Assembly: GCF_009882915.1 (NCBI RefSeq)
Contig: NZ_WTUW01000009.1
Span: forward strand, 372,001 to 436,000
DNA: 64,000 nucleotides
Direction: 5' to 3'
Source of the DNA: Sneathiella litorea
GTDB lineage: Bacteria > Pseudomonadota > Alphaproteobacteria > Sneathiellales > Sneathiellaceae
Of this stretch, positions 25,186 through 33,998 are shown one piece after another (within the stretch, counting starts at the first letter, position 1; each line of letters begins with the position of its first letter). The position numbers and the translations under genes are program-made. The notes beneath the pieces are model-generated. The model did not search any database and was not told the origin of the DNA. It worked only from the letters and a program-made list of their open reading frames with translations.

Positions 25186-26434
25186 TTTAACAATCGATCA
25201 CATCGGATCGTCTGGGGACGGCATCGCGGAAAAAGACGGGAAGCGCTATTATATCCCCTTCACCGTCCCGGGAGATCGCGTAAAAGCATCCCTCGTGGAA
25301 GAGCACGGGAATGGTTTCCTCATGGCTGTTGAGGAGATTATGACCCCCGGCCCCGACCGCACCGCCCCCGCCTGCCGACATTTCGGGACTTGCGGCGGGT
25401 GTAGTTTACAACATCTCGATCCTACGACCACCGCAGCCTGGAAACGCCAGCGTATTGTGGACTGCCTGTCGATGGCGGGAATTGAGAAGGCGGAGGTTCT
25501 GAAGACGATATCCTGCCCCCCCGGAAGCCGACGGCGCGTTGAGTTTATCGCATCAAAGCGCAAGAAAGGCGTGATGATCGGCTTTCACCAGCGCCGCAGT
25601 CACCAGATATTCGACGTTGGCGACTGTCCCGTGATTGATCCGCAGTTGCTTGGCCTGGTGAAACCTCTTCGGGCCCTGCTACCATCCCTTCTACCTCGCA
25701 ACAGCGAAGCCAGGATCCTGGCGACGGTCACGGAAAATGGGCCGGATATCCTGATCACGGCGAAGAAGGAGCTTGATCTCGAGGTCCGCGAAACTCTGGC
25801 AAACTTCGCTACAGAGCAAGCCCTCGCCCGGATCGCCTGGCGACAAAATGCCAAAGAGACGCCAGAAGTTATCGCCGCTCGTTTACTGGCTGAGGTTAAG
25901 CTTAATAATGTCCCCGTCACCCTGCCGCCCGGAAGTTTTCTGCAGGCAAGCAAGGCAGGAGAGACCGCGTTGGCGGATTTTGCCCGAAGCGCTCTTGGCG
26001 ATGCCCGAAATATCGCCGATCTCTTTGCCGGGGTCGGCAGCTTCACCTTTCCACTTGCGGCCAATGCGCCTGTGCATGCGGTTGAAGGGGATGCGGAATT
26101 GGTAAACGGCCTGCAAAATGCAGCGAACCGCGCTATCCTTCCTGTTACCTCCGAAACGCGGGATCTTTTTCAACGCCCGCTGTTGACGGCAGAGCTGAAC
26201 AGCTATGACGGCCTCCTTTTCGATCCGCCGCGCGCCGGCGCCAAGGCACAGGCTGAGGAAATTGCTAAATCCAATATTCCGGTTGTTGTGGCAATCTCCT
26301 GCAACCCGGTCACCTTCGCGCGGGATGTCAGAATATTGACAGATGGGGGATACCGATTAGACGAGGTTTTGCCTGTGGATCAGTTTCTTTTCTCGCCACA
26401 TATCGAGATGGCGGCAGTACTCAGGCAGAATTGA
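25175..26434 (+). CDS. RumA/TrmA-type RNA (uracil-5)-methyltransferase
   Basis: A 419-residue SAM-dependent RNA m5U methyltransferase. It has an N-terminal TRAM domain (TIDHIGSSGDGIAEKDGKRY), a four-cysteine iron-sulfur cluster (CRHFGTCGGC plus the later GDCPVID), and a C-terminal Rossmann domain with DLFAGVGSFTFP and the catalytic SCNPVTFARD motif. RumA modifies 23S rRNA U1939, TrmA tRNA U54; the cluster points to RumA rather than TrmA. The frame opens at 25133 inside tlyA, but the real start is the ATG at 25175 (MTVDLTIDHIG). Confidence 0.9.
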   Translation: MTVDLTIDHIGSSGDGIAEKDGKRYYIPFTVPGDRVKASLVEEHGNGFLMAVEEIMTPGPDRTAPACRHFGTCGGCSLQHLDPTTTAAWKRQRIVDCLSMAGIEKAEVLKTISCPPGSRRRVEFIASKRKKGVMIGFHQRRSHQIFDVGDCPVIDPQLLGLVKPLRALLPSLLPRNSEARILATVTENGPDILITAKKELDLEVRETLANFATEQALARIAWRQNAKETPEVIAARLLAEVKLNNVPVTLPPGSFLQASKAGETALADFARSALGDARNIADLFAGVGSFTFPLAANAPVHAVEGDAELVNGLQNAANRAILPVTSETRDLFQRPLLTAELNSYDGLLFDPPRAGAKAQAEEIAKSNIPVVVAISCNPVTFARDVRILTDGGYRLDEVLPVDQFLFSPHIEMAAVLRQN

Positions 26435-26438
26435 CGGG

Positions 26439-27728
26439 TTATTTCGGCAGGGAAAAAGGCTTGGCGGGAGCGGCCTGAACGGCACCGAAAATCGGCCCGC
26501 TTACGTAGTCGATCTTCATTTTGAATGCTGCCCGCGCCAATGTATCATTATCGACAGACCGCCAGATGCATTTTCTGCCATTTTTCTTGACCCGATTGAA
26601 CAGCGCTTCAACCTCCCTGAGATGCAGGTTCTCATGCCCGGCGAGCACGATCGCCAGAATGGGAAGATCACGAATGGCCGCAAAGTCCGACCAATGCGGC
26701 CCAACCTCGAAAGTGAAGCCCAGAACCAGGCGGCGCATTGCTGTGAATATCTGTCGATAGCGACTGTTTGGAACCCCAGTGGTGACCTCCTGAACATTAA
26801 GGATCAGACGACGCTCGGTATATTTCGGCAGGGCCGCGAGTTGGCGAGCATACTTGCTTCTGAAATAGCTGTTCGCCAGTGTCTCGAAATGAACAGAAAG
26901 TAAAATTGCTGGCTTATTCCCCGTATCACCCAGATTTTCAATAAGTTTGCCAGCTTCACGCAAAATCACGCAATCCATCTCGGCGCGAAGACGGGGCGAG
27001 CCGTTGAAAAGCGGATCATCGGCATCAATGTCAGCCTGAGCACCATTTGCCTCGGATATGCTCACGGCCTCATAAATGCCAACAAAGCCCTTCTGACGGT
27101 TAATCATCGGGCGAAAGCGAACGCTTAGCTCGGTTTCTCGCTCCTTGAAATCGCGACTTTCACGCGTCTGCGCCTTGACGATAGCCTCACGAAAACATTT
27201 AACCAATCCTTCAAGAGACCGGATTTTGCCTAAACCGTCAAAATCCTCAACCTTCAGCATGGCAGCTTCGACGGAAATCAGCTCCCCGCCCGGCAATTCA
27301 CCGAACAGCTTGTTGACGAGATCCTTGGAAATTATTTTGGACCGTTCCAACGCCTCCTGTCGCGATGCGTCGGCAAACAACAGGGCAAATTGCCCCTCAT
27401 CAAGGGGAACGAAAATATCGTGGCGATCAAGCTTGCGGCTGATATACGCCTCGGTGATCTGCATGACGTTTTTCTTGATGTTGCCCCATTGCTCGGCATA
27501 CTGCGCTTTGACTTCATCAAGGCCAATAATTTGAATGCTGCCGGTAACCAGATTTTCCAGGGCTTCTTGATAAGTACTCCCAAACGGCTTGAGGAAGCTT
27601 GTCGCCTCCCCAATTTCATAATGTTTTACTTCTCCAGCGGCAGAATTCGGCTTTTTAATCTCCACCGTTCTTCCCTGGTTAAAGTAGTCGGATTTTTTGT
27701 CCGACTGATGCCCGTTCTGAATTCGCAT
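26439..27728 (-). CDS. Degenerate GGDEF-EAL-like protein of unknown function
   Basis: A 429-residue protein (numbering here counts a preceding GTG at 27731 as 1; the ATG at 27728 is the likelier start). Residues 90-180 have the layout of a GGDEF domain, but the signature reads DEGQF in place of GGDEF. From about 205 the pattern follows an EAL domain: RFRPMINRQKGFVGIYEAV (the EAL signature reads EAV at 221-223), an ILLSVHFETLA strand, CIWRSVD, and KIDYVSGPIFG at 405-416, where EAL proteins have an RDxVQGxxFG-like end. The EAL metal-binding acidic residues are not evident. A catalytically dead c-di-GMP or adaptor role is the best guess. It faces the RNA methyltransferase tail to tail and is a single gene. 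Confidence 0.62.
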   Translation of the reverse strand: MRIQNGHQSDKKSDYFNQGRTVEIKKPNSAAGEVKHYEIGEATSFLKPFGSTYQEALENLVTGSIQIIGLDEVKAQYAEQWGNIKKNVMQITEAYISRKLDRHDIFVPLDEGQFALLFADASRQEALERSKIISKDLVNKLFGELPGGELISVEAAMLKVEDFDGLGKIRSLEGLVKCFREAIVKAQTRESRDFKERETELSVRFRPMINRQKGFVGIYEAVSISEANGAQADIDADDPLFNGSPRLRAEMDCVILREAGKLIENLGDTGNKPAILLSVHFETLANSYFRSKYARQLAALPKYTERRLILNVQEVTTGVPNSRYRQIFTAMRRLVLGFTFEVGPHWSDFAAIRDLPILAIVLAGHENLHLREVEALFNRVKKNGRKCIWRSVDNDTLARAAFKMKIDYVSGPIFGAVQAAPAKPFSLPK

Positions 27729-27942
27729 CACAACTCTATCTTAAACAACAATACTAGATTTCTAATAATTATCTGGGTGCACTCCAAGTGCCTAATTCTG
27801 CCAAAATAGAGTGTACAAAGGGTTAATTCCGTGATTAGAGGAAAATCAGGCCCGGTGCAGGAATTCACCTGTTGCAGTAGGACTGACGGAGCGCTATTTT
27901 GCAGCACATATACGGAAAGACATCGCAGAAAAGTAGGAAATA

Positions 27943-28182
27943 ATGGCAGACTTACCGCATTTTCTCGATACTTCGGGGCTCAACTGCCCCCTGCCCGTCC
28001 TGAAGGCAAAAAAAGCGATGAAAACGTTAAAGGAAGGCGAGCGGCTTAAAGTGCACGCAACCGACCCGGCCTCGGCCATCGATTTTCGTCATTATTGCGC
28101 GGTTAGCGGCTATCTTCTTGAAACCATGCGCGAAACGGACGGCCTGTTCGAATATATCATCGTCAAGACAACAACGTCTTAG
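27943..28182 (+). CDS. TusA-like sulfurtransferase / SirA-like protein
   Basis: A 79-residue protein. The motif GLNCPLPVLKAK contains the conserved Cys15 followed by Pro-Leu-Pro (CPxP), which in TusA carries persulfide sulfur to tRNA thiolation or other acceptors. The rest forms the small alpha/beta TusA fold. Single-domain relatives also act in molybdenum-cofactor or dissimilatory sulfur routes. No tus genes lie nearby, so the exact acceptor is unknown. It faces the MscS gene tail to tail, 6 bases apart. Confidence 0.85.
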   Translation: MADLPHFLDTSGLNCPLPVLKAKKAMKTLKEGERLKVHATDPASAIDFRHYCAVSGYLLETMRETDGLFEYIIVKTTTS

Positions 28183-28188
28183 CGGTCC

Positions 28189-29370
28189 TCATTGCTTTGG
28201 CCTGCCAATGCTGATCCCCTTTCCATGCCCGTCCTTGTATCCGGAAGGCGGCACAAACGGATCAGGCTCCGCTGCGCCAATGCCCCGGTAGACTGACACG
28301 GACGGGAAGGCAAAGCTGGTGCCCGCCTGCTCTACTATCCCCTTGATCGCGTAAGCGAAATTCTGCTTGATATCGAGCCATTCACCCCAAACCGTTGTCC
28401 TGGTGAAGCAATAGATCATGACATCGATGCTGCTGGCATTGAAACTGTCCGTCACGACGAAGGTCAGCGCTTCGCCAGACTGTGCAAAATCCTCGTTCCC
28501 GACCAGATAATCCTGAATTTTCTCAGTGATTTCCTGAAGTTGCTCCACGGTCGTTGAATATTCCAGACCGATTTTCCAGTAGATGCGACGATAAGTCATT
28601 TCCGAGAAGTTGGTCACGGCTTTGTCCGCAAAAACCGCGTTTGGTACGATGGTGATCGCCTTGTCAAACCGCCGAATAACCGTGGAGCGAAAGCCGATTT
28701 TCTCGACCGTCCCCTCGACCACACTATCAACAAGCACCCAGTCCCCTGCCTTGAAGCGCTTTTCAGCCAAGATGAGAAAGCCGCTGATCAGGTTTTTGAA
28801 CAGATCCTGTGCGCCGAGGGCGACAGCGACGCCGACAATACCGAAACCGGCAATAACCGGCCCCACCTGTATCCCCCAGAGTTGCAGCACAGTTGCCCCG
28901 CCAAGGCCAATAATCAGCCCTTTCATGATCTTGACGAGAAACTCGACCATCTCCGCCGAGAACAATTCTTCCAGCTTACCAAGCAGGAAGGTCAACGGGC
29001 TGATGGCGCAGTAGATTGCCCAGAAGATATTAAACACAATCATTGACCGGACAATTTTTCCGGCCAAGGCTGAAAAACTCTCCTCATTCCCGAAATCCGG
29101 GACTTCGAGCGCAAAATAAACGCCAATCACGACCGGTATGAAGCGAATCGGGCCTTTCATCGCAGAAACCAGTTGATCGTCGATCTTGCTCTCCGACCTC
29201 TCAGCGAACCGGATCAGGCGATTGATCACGAATTTGGTGAATACACCGCGGATCAACAAGGCTGCCAGCAGGATACCGAGGGCGATTATCAGTGAGCTGA
29301 AATCGATGCCTGCGTATCCCTCACGCCAGACTTCTTTGACGATTTCCCAAAAATTCCCGAAATTCTGCAC
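28189..29370 (-). CDS. MscS-type mechanosensitive ion channel protein
   Basis: A 393-residue MscS-family channel with an N-terminal hydrophobic region of several helices, the pore-lining glycine-rich helix (GVAVALGAQDLFKNLISGF), a beta domain starting GDWVLVDSVVEGTVEKIG and the alpha/beta C-terminal part. It opens on membrane tension to release osmolytes. The start is a GTG at 29370, with GGGATAGGCAGAAC before it. It is larger than E. coli MscS (286) because of extra N-terminal helices, as in YnaI-like proteins. Alone in its unit. Confidence 0.88.
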   Translation of the reverse strand: MQNFGNFWEIVKEVWREGYAGIDFSSLIIALGILLAALLIRGVFTKFVINRLIRFAERSESKIDDQLVSAMKGPIRFIPVVIGVYFALEVPDFGNEESFSALAGKIVRSMIVFNIFWAIYCAISPLTFLLGKLEELFSAEMVEFLVKIMKGLIIGLGGATVLQLWGIQVGPVIAGFGIVGVAVALGAQDLFKNLISGFLILAEKRFKAGDWVLVDSVVEGTVEKIGFRSTVIRRFDKAITIVPNAVFADKAVTNFSEMTYRRIYWKIGLEYSTTVEQLQEITEKIQDYLVGNEDFAQSGEALTFVVTDSFNASSIDVMIYCFTRTTVWGEWLDIKQNFAYAIKGIVEQAGTSFAFPSVSVYRGIGAAEPDPFVPPSGYKDGHGKGISIGRPKQ

Positions 29371-29477
29371 GTTCTGCCTATCCCGTTCGTCGCGTTACAC
29401 TGTTTCATTGCCCTGAATAGCGGGTGAGGAGCATGAAATCAAACCATGTGGATGAAAAATCGTCTCGCCTGTGAAGT

Positions 29478-30521
29478 TCAGGTAATAACCTTAAGCAGGT
29501 GATCAACGTCCTGCGCACTCGTATTCCACGACGTGACGAGACGGACCTCTCCCGCAGAATCCTTTCCATTGCGATAATAAAGCACGTCTGAAACGGCCAG
29601 GGACTCAAGCGAGGCTTCCGGCAGCCGCGCAAAAATCAAGTTAGCCTCAACAGGGTAAAGGACCTCTGCGCCGGGTATCGCGGATATCCTGTCGGCAACC
29701 TCCCGTGCCATCCGGTTGGCATGTCCTGCAAGATCTAGCCAAAGACCATCGGTGAGGTAGGCATCGAGTTGCGCCGACAAATAGCGCATTTTCGAGAAGA
29801 GATGTGCCCCCCGCTTGCGCCGGAACTCAAACTCTCGCGCTTTCTCCAGATTGAAGAAGATCACCGCCTCGGTTCCCATTGCGCCATTTTTAGTCGCGCC
29901 GAAGGACAGGACGTCTACCCCGGCACGCCAGGTGATATCGGCGGGGGCGCAGTCCAGGAATGTCAGGGCATTGGCAAATCGCGCGCCATCCATATGCAGC
30001 CCCAGACCATGCCGCTGCGCCACAATGCCGATTTCTGCGATCTCCTCCGGCTTGTAGACAGTGCCACTTTCTGTTGCCTGCGTAATGTCAATAACAGCTG
30101 GCTGCACATGATGAACATTGCCAGCGCCTGCTTCTTTTAGAACATCGTCGAGTTCTGCCGCCTGCAGTTTCCCGCCTTCACCATCGAGCTTAACAAGCTT
30201 CGCACCATGGGTGTAAAACTCGGGAGCCCCACACTCATCCTGTTCGATATGGGCAAGCCGGTGACAGTAGATGGCCCCGTAAGGCGGCGTCATCACGCTG
30301 AGACCAAGCACATTGGCCGCCGTCCCCGTCGCGACAGGAAATGCCCTGAGGTCGCATTCGAAAATTTGTTTTAGTTTCGCCTCCACCCCACTGGTGAGAG
30401 GATCGTCGCCATAGCTGAGCATTGGGCCCGCATTGGCTTTTTGGATAGCCGCAAGGATTTCCGGGGCGACTGGCGCCGCATTATCACTTGCAAAATTGAC
30501 GAGTGTGCCGTTCTTCACCAT
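29478..30521 (-). CDS. ltaE: Low-specificity L-threonine aldolase
   Basis: A 347-residue PLP enzyme that cleaves L-threonine or L-allo-threonine to glycine and acetaldehyde. The PLP lysine is in the motif SFGATKNGAMGTEA, and HMDGARFANAL provides the aspartate that contacts the pyridine ring. The fold and length match LtaE. A 57-base gap with a strong binding site (AAGGACGGAG) separates it from the small membrane protein upstream, so the two may share a transcript. Confidence 0.9.
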   Translation of the reverse strand: MVKNGTLVNFASDNAAPVAPEILAAIQKANAGPMLSYGDDPLTSGVEAKLKQIFECDLRAFPVATGTAANVLGLSVMTPPYGAIYCHRLAHIEQDECGAPEFYTHGAKLVKLDGEGGKLQAAELDDVLKEAGAGNVHHVQPAVIDITQATESGTVYKPEEIAEIGIVAQRHGLGLHMDGARFANALTFLDCAPADITWRAGVDVLSFGATKNGAMGTEAVIFFNLEKAREFEFRRKRGAHLFSKMRYLSAQLDAYLTDGLWLDLAGHANRMAREVADRISAIPGAEVLYPVEANLIFARLPEASLESLAVSDVLYYRNGKDSAGEVRLVTSWNTSAQDVDHLLKVIT

Positions 30522-30578
30522 CTATACTCCGTCCTTTTCTCCTCCGCCCGATCCGGGAGGGGGGTGGGAAAGCTTCCT

Positions 30579-30962
30579 TTATTGCAGGCCCTCTTTATCA
30601 AGGTTGAAGCTGCCTAGAATGCTGCCATCATTCAGGCTTACCACCAGGATCAGGCGCGCAGCCCCCTCTGTGCCGACGGTGACAAACAGGCGTTCCTGTG
30701 ACGGGGTGAGGCTAATCAACTCCATATCGTCGGGAATTGGCAGGTGGATGTCCCCGAAATTGCCAAGCTGCATCTCGCCGGACACCGAAATTGTCTTTTC
30801 CTGCATCTCGGACGCGGGTTCGGTTTCCATTGCCGTCATGCGCTTATATATGGTAACCGCTATGACAGTGGCGAACAGGATGATGAGCGCACCGAGGACA
30901 CCGACAATCCATTTCAGCAAGGTGAGATTGGGTCCGGAATTTTCGGATGGCTTTTCCGACAT
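30579..30962 (-). CDS. Small membrane-anchored protein, DUF6476-like
   Basis: A 127-residue protein starting MSEKPSENSG, with one membrane helix (LLKWIVGVLGALIILFATVIAVTIY) and a C-terminal soluble domain that has a beta-propeller-like strand pattern (LFVTVGTEGAARLILVVSLNDGS). The frame is open from 31013, but the ATG at 30962 follows GAGGGCGATC and is the likely start. Position next to rluD, read divergently, is common for DUF6476-type proteins in alphaproteobacteria; this family assignment is from memory and should be treated as tentative. Function unknown. Confidence 0.68.
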   Translation of the reverse strand: MSEKPSENSGPNLTLLKWIVGVLGALIILFATVIAVTIYKRMTAMETEPASEMQEKTISVSGEMQLGNFGDIHLPIPDDMELISLTPSQERLFVTVGTEGAARLILVVSLNDGSILGSFNLDKEGLQ

Positions 30963-31002
30963 ATGATCGCCCTCTTTTAACAAACGTTTCTGGTACATTT
31001 GT

Positions 31003-31989
31003 ATGCCATCCATTGAGGGTACACTTCAAGTTGAAGTTTCAGCTGCAGACGACGGCACCCGGCTCGACCGGTTGCTGGCGTCATCGCTTGACGACTTGTC
31101 ACGCAACCGGATCAAGCCGCTGATCAAGGACGGCCAGGTCTCCCTCACAGACCTTCCCGTCACAGATCCGTCCCGCCGGGTCCGCGCGGGCGAGGTTTAT
31201 GAGGTGGTGGTTCCCCCTGCAGTCGAAAGCGAACCGGAGCCCGAAAATATCCCTCTTAATATTCTGTTTGAAGATGAGCATCTGATCGTCATCAACAAGC
31301 CAGCCGGTATGGTGGTGCATCCGGCGGCCGGCAACTGGTCCGGGACACTTGTCAATGCGCTACTCTATCATTGCCGCGACAGCCTGTCTGGCATCGGCGG
31401 GGTGAAACGCCCCGGCATTGTGCATCGGATCGATAAGGACACCAGCGGTGTCATGGTGGCCGCAAAAAGTGACGCTGCGCATCAGGGTCTTGCCAATCTC
31501 TTCGCTGCGCATGATATAGAGCGGCGCTATAAAGCAATTGTCTGGGGCAGGCTTTATCCCGCCGCCGGTAAAATCGAGGGAAATATTGGTCGCGATCCGC
31601 ATAATCGCAAACGCATGGCCATGGTGACCAAGGGCGGCAAAAGCGCTGTTACACATTATAGGCTCGACGACAACTTCCAGGATATCGCCGGGCTTGTAAC
31701 TTGCGAGCTTGAAACCGGCCGAACCCATCAAATCAGGGTCCATATGGGCCATATTGGACACCCGTTGATCGGTGATCCACTTTATACCCGCCCAAGGCGC
31801 AGCCGCGTGAGCTCTCTCTCCGACGAAAGACAGAAAATCATTCTTTCTTTCAATCGTCAGGCGCTTCATGCCGAAACCCTCGGTTTTGTGCATCCTGTCA
31901 CAGACAAGCGCTTGAAATTTGAGGTAGATTTCCCATCTGACTTAATGGAACTAATCAAGGCATTTAGGGGAAAACACCCAGCATCATAG
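31003..31989 (+). CDS. rluD: RluA/RluD-family rRNA pseudouridine synthase
   Basis: A 328-residue enzyme with an N-terminal S4 domain (TRLDRLLASSLDDLSRNRIKPL) and a pseudouridine synthase domain whose catalytic Asp sits in the motif HRIDKDTSGVMV. RluD modifies 23S rRNA helix 69 (three sites). Related RluC acts on other sites, so the assignment RluD rests on length and the S4 domain and is probable. Start ATG at 31003 lies only 40 bases from the divergent small membrane protein gene. It is followed by rpoH after a gap of about 100 bases. Confidence 0.85.
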   Translation: MPSIEGTLQVEVSAADDGTRLDRLLASSLDDLSRNRIKPLIKDGQVSLTDLPVTDPSRRVRAGEVYEVVVPPAVESEPEPENIPLNILFEDEHLIVINKPAGMVVHPAAGNWSGTLVNALLYHCRDSLSGIGGVKRPGIVHRIDKDTSGVMVAAKSDAAHQGLANLFAAHDIERRYKAIVWGRLYPAAGKIEGNIGRDPHNRKRMAMVTKGGKSAVTHYRLDDNFQDIAGLVTCELETGRTHQIRVHMGHIGHPLIGDPLYTRPRRSRVSSLSDERQKIILSFNRQALHAETLGFVHPVTDKRLKFEVDFPSDLMELIKAFRGKHPAS

Positions 31990-32044
31990 AAATGCCATGG
32001 TTCCTGAGTAGACAGGAATGTAATCCGGGCCCGTTTTTTGGGCG

Positions 32045-32050
32045 TATAAT
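32045..32050 (+). promoter_or_regulatory. Candidate -10 element of rpoH
   Basis: TATAAT lies 41 bases before the rpoH start, following GGGCG. No good -35 is visible at the usual distance, so it is only a candidate. Confidence 0.35.
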
Positions 32051-32090
32051 ACGACGAAAACCGGGTGCCATGAATAGAGAGGGTCCTGAA

Positions 32091-32969
32091 ATGAGCACAT
32101 CTACTTTACCTGTATTGACGCCGGAAGGCGGCCTGTCCCGGTATTTGCAGGAAATCCGCAAATTCCCGATGCTGGAGCCAGATCAGGAATATATGCTGGC
32201 AAAAGCCTGGAAGGATCACGGCGATACCGAGGCGGCCCACCAAATGGTGACGAGTCATCTCCGACTGGTTGCGAAAATCGCAATGGGTTATCGTGGTTAC
32301 GGCCTGCCGATCGCCGAACTGATCTCGGAAGGCAATGTCGGAATGATGCAGGCGGTGAAAAGATTCGAGCCTGAAAAAGGCTTCCGTCTTTCTACCTACG
32401 CCATGTGGTGGATCCGCGCAGCCATTCAAGAATATATCCTGCGGACCTGGTCCCTCGTGAAAATGGGAACGACTGCCGCACAGAAAAAGCTGTTCTTCAA
32501 CCTGCGCAAAATCAAGGGCCAGATCGAGGCCATTGACGAAGGTGACATGACGTCGGATCAGGTTAAGACCATCTCCAAGAAGCTCGGCGTGACCGAGGAT
32601 GAGGTGATCAGCATGAACCGCCGCCTGACGGCACCGGATCACAGCCTCAATGCCCCGATGCGCGCCGAAAGCGAAGGTGAGTGGATGGACTGGCTGGAGG
32701 ATGAAACACCAAACCAGGAAACCGTCTATGCCGAGAGCGAGGAGCTCAAAAGCCGGCGGGCGATGCTGGAACAGTCGATGGATGTTCTCAATGAGCGCGA
32801 ACGCCATATCCTGACTGAACGTCGCCTGCGGGATGAACCACTCACACTTGAAGAGTTGAGCCAGCAATATAACATCAGCCGTGAGCGGGTTCGCCAGATT
32901 GAAGTCCGGGCTTTTGAAAAGCTGCAGCGGGCGATGAAATCCAAGGTTATGGAAGAACGGCTGAACTAA
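32091..32969 (+). CDS. rpoH: RNA polymerase heat-shock sigma factor RpoH
   Basis: A 292-residue sigma-32. Region 2 is clear (KMGTTAAQKKLFFNLRKIK holds the RpoH box, residues about 125-143), with region 2.4 motif FRLSTYAMWWIRAAIQEYI and region 4 helix-turn-helix YNISRERVRQIEVRAFEKL at the end. The frame is open from 31992, but the ATG at 32091 follows AGAGAGGGTCC. It directs transcription of heat-shock genes; FtsH, encoded at 50276, is the usual protease that turns it over. A hairpin at 32994-33028 terminates it. Confidence 0.95.
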   Translation: MSTSTLPVLTPEGGLSRYLQEIRKFPMLEPDQEYMLAKAWKDHGDTEAAHQMVTSHLRLVAKIAMGYRGYGLPIAELISEGNVGMMQAVKRFEPEKGFRLSTYAMWWIRAAIQEYILRTWSLVKMGTTAAQKKLFFNLRKIKGQIEAIDEGDMTSDQVKTISKKLGVTEDEVISMNRRLTAPDHSLNAPMRAESEGEWMDWLEDETPNQETVYAESEELKSRRAMLEQSMDVLNERERHILTERRLRDEPLTLEELSQQYNISRERVRQIEVRAFEKLQRAMKSKVMEERLN

Positions 32970-32993
32970 TACGCCGTTGTGAAACGTAAAATG

Positions 32994-33028
32994 AAAAAGG
33001 CGCTTGCCATAGGCAGCGCCTTTTTTTG
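32994..33028. terminator. Bidirectional terminator between rpoH and the monooxygenase gene
   Basis: AAAAAGGCGCT (32994-33004) pairs with AGCGCCTTTTT (33015-33025), an 11-bp stem, flanked by T runs on both strands. It serves rpoH on the plus strand and the convergent monooxygenase on the minus strand, whose stop codon it touches. Confidence 0.9.
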
Positions 33029-33388
33029 TTAGCGGGAGAAACCTCCGATTGACGGCATTCTGACAGCCCCCAGCTGCGACAGGCCCTTAAGCACTTTCTC
33101 GGACGGATCACCGTAAACCGTTACCTTTTGCGGCGTCAGCACGCTCATAAAGCGGGCGGCAAATTTACTGCCGAAATTACCCATATGTATCAAGGTCGCG
33201 TCCGAACTTTCGAACCGCTCCAAGATGTGACAGGTTTTATTGTCCTCACTTACCGACCACTCATAGTTAAGCGCACCCGGTTCATCGGCCTTCGTTGCCG
33301 CAACCATCTCATGCATCAATTTTTCGAAATCTTCATGTTTGCCGTCTTTTATCTCCAACTCAAATATCCAGTAGACATGGCCTGACAT
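33029..33388 (-). CDS. Antibiotic biosynthesis monooxygenase (ABM / YgiN-like) protein
   Basis: A 119-residue dimeric alpha/beta ferredoxin-like protein, starting MSGHVYWIFELEIKDGK; the frame is open to 33448 but the ATG at 33388 follows AAGGAAGC. The ABM pattern ADEPGALNYEWSVSEDNKTCHILERF is present. Relatives act on quinones or aromatic intermediates and many act without a cofactor. A C-terminal extension of about 20 residues follows the domain. The substrate is unknown. It is a single gene. Confidence 0.82.
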   Translation of the reverse strand: MSGHVYWIFELEIKDGKHEDFEKLMHEMVAATKADEPGALNYEWSVSEDNKTCHILERFESSDATLIHMGNFGSKFAARFMSVLTPQKVTVYGDPSEKVLKGLSQLGAVRMPSIGGFSR

Positions 33389-33496
33389 TCTTGTGCTTCC
33401 TTGTTTCTGATTCTGCTTTTGTTTCTTTGACGTCGGCACTATGCCCAAGACACCGTTTTATTTCCAGTAATTAAGCCGTGATTTGAGGAGATCTGT

Positions 33497-33994
33497 TTAC
33501 GGCTGCTCCTGCTCCAGGTCTTTAACATCTGTCACGAATTGGCCGCCCCATTCCTCGATCAGTTTGGCCCGTTGTTTCTGGAGCCTCCCCAATGTCGCCT
33601 TGGCCTGCATCTCATAGACAGCGAAGACGACTATCGGTACGCCCCAGGCTAAAAATACGGCAAGCCCTGCCCCGCTCAGCATAGCAAGCCACATATAAAC
33701 ATCGGAGAGAATCTTGAAGGCCTCATGAAACGTCTGGCCACGCTCCCAAAGTATCCCGATCACAGGAATGACACCGGCAAGATTAAAGGCCATCATTGCC
33801 GCGGGACCGCCCGGCCGGTCGTTGGGCAAAAGCAACGCGACAAAACTCGGTATCATTCCGGCAATAAGAACAAGCATGGTCGGCGGCACAAAGACAATAC
33901 CAAGACCTGACAGAACCAGAATCCAGACGATTATGAAATTCTGGCCCATTTTGCTTTCTGTCGCTTGTTCTGCTTTCTTTGACTTGTTGGCCAT
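33497..33994 (-). CDS. Membrane protein of unknown function, partner gene of the pseudokinase
   Basis: A 165-residue protein with a lysine-rich N-terminus, two helices close together (IIVWILVLSGLGIVFVPPTM and MLVLIAGMIPSFVALLLP), a third around residue 70 and a fourth near residue 105 (MLSGAGLAVFLAWGVPIVVF), and a charged C-terminal helix of about 45 residues. I do not recognise a family. It starts 4 bases after the pseudokinase stop, so the two are almost surely one operon. A complex between them is possible but not shown. Confidence 0.78.
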   Translation of the reverse strand: MANKSKKAEQATESKMGQNFIIVWILVLSGLGIVFVPPTMLVLIAGMIPSFVALLLPNDRPGGPAAMMAFNLAGVIPVIGILWERGQTFHEAFKILSDVYMWLAMLSGAGLAVFLAWGVPIVVFAVYEMQAKATLGRLQKQRAKLIEEWGGQFVTDVKDLEQEQP

Positions 33995-33998
33995 GGCG

